From NCBI GenBank assembly GCA_037903475.1, contig JBAJFG010000611.1, forward strand, positions 1,178,001-1,242,000: a DNA stretch of 64,000 bases, read 5' to 3'. Within the stretch, counting starts at the first letter, position 1. Every line of letters starts with the position of its first letter. A model generated the notes under the pieces. It saw only the letters and a program-made list of their open reading frames with translations, was not told the DNA's origin and made no database searches. Both the position numbers and the translations under genes were made by a program. This stretch comes from Ancylostoma caninum. Lineage: Eukaryota; Nematoda; Chromadorea; Rhabditida; Ancylostomatidae. This document shows positions 54,944 to 64,000 of the stretch, one piece after another.

Positions 54944-56213
54944 TTAGATTGATGCAAAAATAATGCGTTATTTCGAGTGTGCTAACTCTATCCACAGTCA
55001 ATCTTTTCAATTTGAACAAAAACCACTACAATCTACACTTCTCTGCCAACGAGATAATTGTTTGCTTACTCCAGCTAAGCAGAATTACGGTCTTCTGGAA
55101 TCAGCAAACTTCGGGAAGTCGTTTCTGGCTTTATCTTTGTTTCGGGAGTTTTTCTGTTATAGGGAGCTGCCTAGATGTTTGAAAAAGTGGTGGTCGGTTG
55201 GCGAGAAATCCGATGAATATGGTTCGTGAAGCAGAGCTTTGATGCCTGACTCGTTCAAATTCTGCAACGTCACCTTTGAAATGTGTGATGGGCATTGTCG
55301 TGTGAGAGAATTGAGCCCTTCCTGTTAACTGATGTTGGGCAAAAAGGTTGGAGCTTCCTTTGCATTCCGTCCAGTTCCTTGCAGTACTTCTCTGCCGTTA
55401 TATCTTTGCCGGCTTACAGGAATCTACAATGGATTATCCCGGTATAACATCACCACACTGCCACCTTGGCTTTCTTCTGGTGCAATATATGCTTCGGGAA
55501 GTGTTTGGAAGCTTCATCCTTGCCCAACCATAAAGAATGACGGTTTCTGTTGTCGTGCCGGACACTTTTCTCATCACATATTACAATGCGACCAAGAAAT
55601 AGATCGTTTTGTTGCTTAATAGGAGTGATGAGCAAATCTCAAAAAGTCGCTTTCTCTGGGGATTCAGTCGGTTCGTGAGGAACCCACTCGTCCAACTTTC
55701 TCATCTTCCAATTTTTTTCCAAATGGAGGGCAACAGGTGAGTGGTTAACGCCGAGTTTTTCCTCTCTGTTGCTTCCGGTGGATCATCTTCGATGGTTGTC
55801 TTCAGTTGGTGGTCGTCAGATCCAGAGTAGCGGCCGCGACCTTTCTTAACTTTGAGGCTCAGATCGCCAGAAAGAAATCTTTGGAACCAACGTCGCTTAG
55901 TGATTTCGGTGATTTTGGTTCGGTGTTCGGTTTCGCGCCAAACTGTGCTGATACTACGAGCTGCTTTGACTGCCGAACGGCGGAGGTTCTCACTCATAGA
56001 AAAAATTTGGCAAAAATCTTGTTTCGACACGTTGCCTTCCGAAGCATATAACTGAACTTGTTCAAGTATGCTAAACAGTTACAACCGCAATGAAATGCTC
56101 TACAGAACGGTATGAGATATACGACTACCTATTCCAAGGATGAGTATAGCAGGAAAAATCTTTTCCCGAAAGTAAAGCAACGAAAAATGCGAATTATTTT
56201 TGCACCAACCTAA
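54944..56213 (-). mobile_element. Decayed mariner transposon with both terminal inverted repeats
   Basis: 1270 bp, close to the usual mariner length. The right end (the element's 5' end on the - strand) reads TTAGGTTGGTGCAAAAATAA from 56213 downwards, and the left end reads TTAGATTGATGCAAAAATAA from 54944. TA follows on the right; CA stands on the left, perhaps a mutated TA. The transposase between them is broken. Confidence 0.85.
54980..56040 (-). pseudogene. Mariner transposase pseudogene
   Basis: Fragments in different frames on the - strand: RRWFQRFLSGDLSLKV and TTIEDDPPEATERK in the N-terminal part (frame 56030-55701), FLGRIVICDEKS with DEASKHFPKHILHQKK (frame 55635-55450), SHDNAHH near 55300, and YSSDFSPTDHHFFKHL near 55190. 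The three Asp blocks of the mariner D,D34D catalytic triad are thus still visible, but stops and frameshifts separate them and the start codon context is lost. Confidence 0.85.
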
Positions 56214-56998
56214 TATTAATTTATTTACTTTGAGAGAAGCAAGTGCTTTGAAGACAATATTCTGAGAACGCTTTACCTAGGCATTCTATTTAATATTCAA
56301 ATAATGCTCCGGAAAAGTGTTGAGACATCTAATCTTGAGTCGCGTAGGGGGATAAATCGAAGGGTTAAAAAAATCGGTGGTTGAGCCGACAACACTGTAG
56401 GGGCGTGGTCCACCTTCCTTACAATAATGCCGTCTTTCACATTTCAAAAATTATATGTAGTTGTAGAGTGAAGAGGATATAAATATACATAAAATATATT
56501 ATGTATAAATATTATATATAAAGATTATATAAAAATATAAATATTGCTAAAAGCGTTGGCATAATTACGGAAGAATATTTCTATCTGAAGCAGTCTCCTG
56601 GAAATAAGCATAGCCCGGTACTATCGCTCAGCATACGTTCAGTGGCTCACTTATTCAAAATAGCAGGACATCAGTTTTTTTTTAATTTGAAAATGTTCAA
56701 ACATTCCCTTGCATCATAAGTACATGCATTAACAACTGACACGTATAGTACATATCATCTTGTGTTTCTGCATAATTCTAGATTCCTAATGAGAGACGTC
56801 GGTTCAAGAGCTCAAGCGTTATGAAATTTCTGAAGTTTTTACTCCGTGAACATTCTAGAAAACGTTGGCTATAAACTTCTTTGGTGATCATCTCCTGCAT
56901 GGTGTTGCACTGTCAATGGCAAGTAGTCACAAAATCAAAGCTCCACGTAATCTTGCTAGAAATTCGTGGTTTACCCCACTTGAAACATATGTAGTCTA
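56214..56998. other. AT-rich intergenic DNA
   Basis: No gene. Almost pure A/T between about 56478 and 56550. Confidence 0.45.
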
Positions 56999-57391
56999 TC
57001 AAGAGTGTCCTAGAGTGTCCTTAAAGTGACGTAATAGTGTTTTTGTCGTGTGACGGAAGGCGGGTTTCCTTGCGGTTTCGTATAGCACAGTTGGCGAACT
57101 TGTAACAGTAAGTGCATCCATAAAACAGCGGTATATAGTGTGAAACGCCGAAAAAGCAACTGCAAAGGATTCATCGGCGGCTACGTCTCTGCTTTGCAAA
57201 TTGTTTTCCGGAAAAACCACCGTCGCAACATTTATTAGCCTTGGAATTTGATCGCACATCTCGATAATGACTGCCGGCTGATTAGCTTCGCAGCAGGAGC
57301 GTAGCCAATTGAAGGTGCGAGAGATGGTTGACCCCGAGCTATTCACTGGGATCTCTAATTCTTTCTGCCGAGTGTGTATCTGCATACGCAC
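56999..57391 (-). other. Unassigned ~127-codon ORF, possible exon or retrocopy fragment
   Basis: From ATG at 57385 down to TGA at 57001-56999 the frame is open, with a coding-like composition (TFNWLRSCCEANQPAVIIEM, then INVATVVFPENN, FHTIYRCFMDAL, LLRHFKDTLGHS). It suggests an alpha-helical repeat-type protein. I recognise no family and no flanking exons. Confidence 0.25.
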
Positions 57392-60059
57392 ATCTACATC
57401 CTATTAGGTTTGGCAACATCTCCGAAGGACACCGCAAGGCCACCCATTAGGAGTGTCGGTCCGAAAGGCTAGCGCGAAAGCGAAACACTCTTGGAAGTGG
57501 TTCACGAGAACGCTTTGTAGGACTTTCTTCGAGAAATTAAGGGGAGTCGAGTCGCTTCACTCTAAAGACAAGGGAAAAAAGAAGGAGCGAGCCTTGCAAA
57601 ATTCCCAGCTACGATTCAAGTTGCCAGATGATCAACACTGTTACTTTGGCCACACTGCTGTCAACTTTAAAATGAAATGCATGCATAAACGTAAACATCA
57701 AGAGCTAAAATATGTCATCTCAAAGCTAGCAGAGCCGGCCAGTCGGTGGTTACTTTAAGAGATAGAGGTCATCTGGAATAAGTATTATTGCTTGCTAGAA
57801 TTCAGCTGGATTCTTTGCAAGTCCATTAGTAAGTGATGCGGAGTTGAATCAAATTTATTCATTTATAACTGGAACTGCTGTGAAGTAAACCAAGTTGTGG
57901 AAAAAACGTATAAATTGGTTACAGGTTTAACCCTCACTTGACGGGAAAGCTTGCAGAGCATTTTTCCTGATTTGAAGAGACGGCATATTCATAAGAAAAG
58001 GCCAACCGGCGATAACCCTTTACTAGAAATAAGTAGAACGACTTCAGAAATTCAGTTTTGGCAAGATATTTCAAAGTAATCTGCGTGATCATTTCGGTTC
58101 AACCTCAGTTATCTTGTTCTAAATTTGTTTTCCTATTGAACTATGACTAGTGGAAATATAGAATGGCTTGGATGATAAAGTACTGCTGCTTTTGTCTTTT
58201 CAGGATCTGACGAAACGAATTGCGAAGGTGCCTCAGAATAGCCCGAAATAAAGGAACATCAGAATCTTGGCTTATGGCTCAAGCAACTACAACAAAGAGC
58301 ACTTATGTGTATCTTAACCCAAGCACCAAGCATCCAACACACATACATATGTATAGTTTTGTTCCAAAGTACTGGTCACACAATTTTATGCGAGATAGAC
58401 ACAGAGAGACGATCTTCAACCAATAATTTTATGCAGTTACACTTTTTACTAATTGAAGCAAAACCATATGATATTTCCGTTCGTACATAGGGTATTCTAT
58501 GAGCAAAGGGACCGGATCTTTTCCAGTAGTCACGCCATAATGGCGGAGGAAACGTGCTCCAAGAGGACAAAGACCAAACAAAAACAAAACTCCACATTAG
58601 GGTGCAAGAATCAGCAGCACTTCACAGATTGCATGGAACTTTGTACTAGTACTTCCTGATAAATTAACTTATAAGTGAGCTGCAATTTTTCAAGAAATGT
58701 GAGCTGAAGTGGGTATCGTCTTTCTGCTAAGTTCCACGACGGGGTCCGTAGACCTCTTCAGCAAAGTCAGAAACCATAATGTTGTGTTCCATGCCACGGA
58801 CATAAGGGAAAATTTCTCTTGTTCTTTTATTCTTGATGTAAAACGGATCAAATTTTTGGTTTTTTTGTGGTTATTTATTGTTTCTACAGATCCACACATC
58901 TTTTACTTTCCTTCAAACTTTATGAAATGTCTCTAGCTCTCGATGTCTATTTTACAAATTTTTGCACGTGCTTGTATGACTCCCTACTGAGAAAATGATT
59001 TCAGTATAACTAGTACTTCTTGGCGCTGACCAGTTTTCTAATCAAAAAACACCTAGAGCGGGAAATCGCGAAATTCAATCATAACAAGTCCGGCTCCTTC
59101 GGAGTTTCCACCGTGAACAGGGGTCGTTCTCGCGAAAAAACACCAGTCCTCGTCAACTAGCAGTGGAATCTCGCTTCTGCCCCGGTGTGCCCCAAATATT
59201 GGTAGTGTGTTGTATGTTGGCGAACTTGGTTGCGTGCTGGCAGGCTTTTTGACAGGCCGGTTTTCGGTAGCTGAATCGGCGGTAAGAGTACGAGCACATG
59301 ACGACGCGCTCAACTTCCCCGCATGGGCAACACACACACAAAACATCGTTGAGCCATAGGGGGACTGGCAGACGGCTAATGCGTGGAGCGAATTTCTGAA
59401 AACCGGTTCTCTTCCCCGCTAACACATGCAATCGCAATTTCTCTCTGCCTCACCTACCATATACGGAACTTCGGGAGTTAAGATTTTCTCCATCGATTGA
59501 TCAAAACCAACTAAGCGCTCGGAAGTACATTTTTTGGACATTTTCGGTGTTTATCCGACTTCAACCTTAGCTGACTGGGCTCACGTGACCTCTGGGACGT
59601 CACCAGTCTGCTAGCGCTTCTCCAATAATTTTTCTATTTCATTCAGCTGACTCTCGTAGATTTGTTCGGTACAGTCTGATGACGCTGTCGTTGTCATCGA
59701 AGCTCTCATCCTAAAAAAAAACACCACAACCTTTTATGTTTAATGCTCATTTCGTCTTTTCACTTTAGTTCATAGCAGTGCGCATGATCAGCTGATGAGT
59801 TCACACTAGTTTGCAATTCCTAGTTCCTCCAGAAAAGGGAAACGAAGGCGGGAAAATCTTCATCGTCAAGGTCACGAGATATCGTCGCTTCCATTGCACC
59901 TCGAAGCCAGAATAAAGAAGAATGCTGTTGCCACATCCAGCAATACATAAATCTAAAGTACACCGCAAAAACCCACTTATTATAGAGGTCATCTCCACTT
60001 CGCAGTTTTTTTTTGTATTTGTGCAGAAAACTAGCAACATTGTGTTGCGAATTTGCGTA
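57392..60059. other. Intergenic DNA, no gene recognised
   Basis: Short frames only. GC-richer around 59050-59450. Confidence 0.35.
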
Positions 60060-60780
60060 AACTCTTAGTAGAAATCTCTGCAAGTTGCGAGCAGCGGTGA
60101 AGTGCTCAAGTACTTGGTAAATGCATGGCACCGAATATGCTCAAGATAACCAAGCAATGTAAAAGTTGTCAAGGATTCTTTGAACAGAAGTCTTTTTGGG
60201 TGAAGCTGTCCTGATTTTACAGTTTTGTAGAAAGCATGTGCTTTGAGAAGCGCACAGACAAGCATTTTCACTCCTAAATCCTTCCCAAACATCTTTGAAT
60301 TGCTCAAAAGTTCTTCCAGAAGTTTTTCGAAAACCATGTACGGCTATTGCGCAATCTCAATCATACTCGGTGATCATTCACATTCTCCATTCTCGTCCTA
60401 GTGCTACAATTTCTCGATGTGCTACTGTTTTCAAGATAAAAATCACTTCAGCTTGCTGCTCTCCAAAAATTTCTAATGTTCCTGTGTTTGCTGCCCCTCT
60501 ATGAAATTCCTACGCATTCCAGAATATCTCCTCAATCATTGCGCTCACAATGTGCGCTACAAACAAGTAGTTCTGCTCTTCTCCCCACCCTAGGGACCAC
60601 AGCATCATTACATTTCGAAAAATTTTTGAAAGCAACAGTTTGGGCACGTTGCCCTGCCCCCTCGACTTGTTCCGTTCACTGTAATGTAGATATCGCCTTC
60701 GAAATCGTGTTAGTAATGTGCTGCGGGTTGAAAAGCATACACACAGCAAGTGCGCGACCCCCCACCAAAATAGGTCGACT
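60060..60780 (-). other. Possible decayed protein-coding fragment
   Basis: On the - strand three adjacent frames have coding-like peptides broken by stops and shifts: LWSLGWGEEQNYLFVAHIVS, then after an in-frame TAG the stretch GTLEIFGEQQAEVIFILKTV (about 60390-60520), and FEKLLEELLSNSKMFGKDLG (near 60300). It is perhaps a pseudogene of an unrecognised gene. The + strand 194-codon ORF over the same DNA has no such character. Confidence 0.15.
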
Positions 60781-63700
60781 TTTCAGTTGTGCGAGCCGCG
60801 TCCTATGGAAAAATTTCTCCGCAACCAGCTATGAAAATCTCTGCCGACTGTCAACCTCTGCGTGCTATCGAGCTGTACAGCTGCAGTGCACGCGTGTTTT
60901 CCTTCGTTGTGCACCATTTTTAGAGCAGATTCCTCTGGTGTTCAGCTCGTACTGTGTAATTGTAACTGTAACGATGTTTCTTAAGCTTCAGCATTTCTTA
61001 CTTTCTAGAGTCATAAGAAATTTCTTGCTTATTACTCTATGGAGGAAGCTTTCTTGCTAAATATTTCTTCTAGAATAGTTTGATCCTTGATTATTCTGCT
61101 TTTCTGTAAACAGCCTGTGTCCCTCTGACGGAAGCATTAGTTGGTCTCGCGTCAAAATAGGCCGCATCGGCAATTGTGCTCTTTAAGCGAATGCTAAGCG
61201 CTCATTCGCATCACATTCTCCACCCGTGACCTATTTATGTGCTAAAATCCACCCCGCTTGTTTCTGCAGATCCATATTAGCCGCTTCGTCTCCGAGTCTT
61301 TTGATGCTGCGCCCTCTTGAGACGATCCTCGCTCGAACGCTGGCGTGCCACCGTTTTGTTCTGCCAGTGCTTCGTGGGAGGCAGCGGCTGGCGATGTCCA
61401 TAAGCGCGTCGGAAGATAGTGATTGGGTGGGACCGGCTATTGTACGGGCATCGGGCCAAGGCCGGCTCTGACTGAGCCACTAGCCCTCATTTGCGTGCCG
61501 ACAGTCCCCGCGACCCCGTCTTATCTCCCCAAGTAATAACCAGTCTGGTGTTCGGGCTTGTGCGTACATGTCGAGAAAGTTCACCTGTCCGTCCGTCTCA
61601 CTCCGTGGGGTAACAGTTGGGATCGGGCACGGGAGCAGCCGCAGCAGCAACGGAGCATCAATGGGAGCATCCTGAGAGCAAGCGCAAAAACATTGGGTAA
61701 TTCGTCGATTTAATATGATAATCGCCATCATCACGCAAGTTTCTGAAAACTGGTATTGCCGAAACCTGGCACCGGTTTGCTGCTATTGATCCCGTCATCT
61801 GATTGCATGACCCCTGATTACCTTCGCGCTCTAACCAGCTGTTCCTCATACTGCATCACCATTTCTTAACCCTGAACAGCTAGCTGGGTTTCGCTTGCCG
61901 TTCCACTTTGCTCGTTTCTCAGATCTCTCAAACAACTGGTGTTTCTCACATATTTTACCATGCCCATGCATTCTATCCTTGCTGTGTCATGGTTCGCATT
62001 ATGGTTATCTTAATTTTGATGCTGCGCTCCTACCCTGTGAAATGGCATGGGGCGAACAAAAACAAAGGCATTGTGGCAATGATTCAGGTTGAGACCAGTG
62101 CATTCATCATTTATTATTCGCATACCGTAAAGTGTTTCGAGCGTAACAGTCTGCTACCTGATCTTTCCCTCACTCCCTCATTTGTTCTTACTCCCCCATT
62201 TTATGGTGACATCCGGAATACTCGGACAGTCCTGAAAAAAAGGCGGAAAAAAGTGCGGAGGTGCAAAAAAAAACCAATGTGGGATCCCTTTTTAAGAGTA
62301 AAAGTTGTTTGTTGAAAGATCCAACCGACGTGGAAGGCTATGCAGTAGTCCTATTTCGATGAAAATTATTTATCTATCCAACGCACTAAAATAAAAGTGC
62401 TGAATATTAAGCCAACAGAGTACAAACGAACGAACTTTGTCTTGTAGAAAAGAGATTATAAAAGAGTCGAAACTAAACATTAACACTGAATTGTGATACG
62501 CTCGCATGTCGATCACAGAAATCCTTGGTAAATCCGGTTCTTATAACGATATGACCAACTAATTTCAAGCAAGCTATTCCTCCATTTCTTATACTGATCT
62601 TACTATTCATTTTGCCCCTCATCTACATCATCTACTGTGCTTTTCTTCGTTGTTTCCTGCGTTAGGAATTCCTCTTAAGAACTGGCTCGATGATAATATT
62701 TCGTGGATCCTGAGCAAATTGCGAAGAACAAAATTGGAAATGCGTGACTGTCCCATTACAAGACATTTTTGTTCACTCCATTTTTATTTCATTTGAAATC
62801 TTATAGTATTCTCACGATTTTCTCGTTGAAATGTTTTTGATCGTTTCATTCCTTTTTGTGGTGGTCTTGATCTACCGATCGTCTGCGCCCCCACCCCGCA
62901 GAAGTAGTGAGTAGATCAATTCCACAGCTGATGTGGGCTTGACCTCAAATGATCTCTGAGTTGATCTGCTAGGATATTTCATCAGGGATGAAGCCACGAA
63001 GCACACCTCACACCACTTTTCCTTCATGCTTGAACACCAATGCCTACCGAACGGCAACGAGCGTGGCGCGTCGTTCAATCGCTGATCTACCCACATTTGT
63101 GGCTTTGAGAACTGTTTGCGAGAGATTACAGTCGTGTTATGTTGTTATTGTAGCTCATTGTGGCGATCGATCGTAAGCCGCGACAAGTTGTTTTCACTTC
63201 ACTCGATGCTCGTACCCACGCCCGATTTGAGGTAACCCCCGCTGAACTTCCTCCTCTCGCCCCGCTTACATCTGCCGGCGTCCCCACAACGTCGCGACAT
63301 GAATCGCGTCACGCTGACGCGGTGGCAGAGAGCACGACATCACGAAGTGCATACTGCCGTGCGTACAGTATCGATGATGCCATGTCGGGACCAATTAGCT
63401 TCGGCGCTTTGCACTATCCTCATCAGCCGTGTTGCTCGCGCGACAAAAAAACGGGTTTTCACCATTTCTGAAGCATTACCTGTGATGCGCGAGCGCTGCC
63501 CCGTGCAGTAAGCATTAGTGCATTCATGTGACGACGGGAACGAGAGCTGCTGCGATGTGTTGTTGTATACCTCCCTTCAGCCGTGTGGTCGTTTCGTCGA
63601 ATCGACAGCTCTCCACGTAACCGTACTGTCGCGACTTCCTTCCGTGATCCTCAGCTCAGTGTTTGCCGGCCGGTGCCCGATCGGCGCTGATGTGAGATGA

Positions 63701-64000
63701 AGTGCTGTGAGTTTAGGTGGAAGGTGGTTGTCTGTGCTGTCTGTGCTGAATAGGTAAGGGGGTTTGTTGAGGTGGTGCTCGGCGCGCTCTCGAGCTACCG
63801 TATTCCGGACGACTGCCAGCTTATTGACAGTAAACGGGGCGCCGGCTGTGTTTGCTGTGCTTTGCTGTCTCCTCATTGGCTATTATTCGTCTGTTACACA
63901 TTTTATCTCTCTCAACCCTCTCACTCCCTCTTATTCTTGTTCTCTCTCGCTAGCAAACAGGCGATTAACACTCACAGCGTCACTGATCATGCCCTCACTG
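60781..64000. other. GC-richer right end, no gene assigned
   Basis: GC content rises at 61100-61700 and 62870-63900. A CT-rich tract lies at 63905-63955. This could be a promoter or first-exon region of a gene beyond the window. A retroposon tail lies at 62366-62400. Confidence 0.3.
62366..62400 (-). repeat. Retroposon 3' end: hairpin plus short A-rich tail
   Basis: On the - strand, GCACT-loop-AGTGC (62383-62400) is followed by GTTGGATAGATAAATAATTT. The shortest and weakest example. Confidence 0.35.

Noticed and set aside
58208..58251. Exon-like stretch after TTTTCAG coding DLTKRIAKVPQNSPK then TAA
   Set aside because: The acceptor is good, but no upstream exon in phase was found within several kb.
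60476..61060. 194-codon ORF on the + strand
   Set aside because: Composition is Ser/Cys/Leu-rich without a domain or splice context; the opposite strand looks more protein-like.

Overview
The window looks like chromosomal DNA of a clade V nematode, probably a strongylid rather than a Caenorhabditis. It holds a near-complete ortholog of the neuronal polarity kinase SAD-1. Introns are GT-AG, acceptors are mostly of the TTTCAG/TTGCAG type, and intron sizes run from about 60 bp to 3.7 kb. Old retroelement and DNA-transposon debris is typical of parasitic nematode genomes. Identification rests on recognising protein families by eye; no database search was run.

Bases 1 to about 8.9 kb are a BEL/Pao LTR retroelement on the + strand, cut by the window start. 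One reading frame carries Gag, aspartic protease, reverse transcriptase, RNase H and integrase, and runs on without a stop into a phlebovirus-Gc-like envelope. A single in-frame TAA at 2943-2945 splits it. The envelope's own ATG lies directly behind a splice-acceptor-like sequence. Downstream, at 7858-8286, a small third frame repeats the three-CCHC zinc module of the element's own Gag. A perfect hairpin at 8543 probably marks the start of the 3' LTR.

From about 8.9 to 25.1 kb I find no gene I can name. The stretch holds short retroposon tails, a degenerate tandem repeat, a 236-bp MITE, a GC-rich island with a TATA box and a few weak ORFs.

From 25118 to 45955 lies sad-1 (BRSK-type Ser/Thr kinase) on the + strand: 23 coding exons and 914 codons, with all splice phases consistent. 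It includes the kinase domain, the UBA-like region and the C-terminal KA1-like domain. Its introns carry a ~39-bp minisatellite, a 33-bp duplication and a 908-bp non-autonomous hAT element with 8-bp target duplications and a large internal palindrome.

Convergent to it on the - strand (48434 to 46919) is a three-exon gene for a small secreted or GPI-anchored Ly6/uPAR-type protein.

From 49 to 64 kb there are two 5'-truncated non-LTR retrotransposon copies, a decayed 1.27-kb mariner with both terminal inverted repeats, some unassigned ORFs and GC-richer DNA near the right edge. Nine sites across the window share one layout: a short hairpin with a different but paired stem, followed by an (AAAT)n-type tail. 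I read these as 3' ends of one retroposon class.
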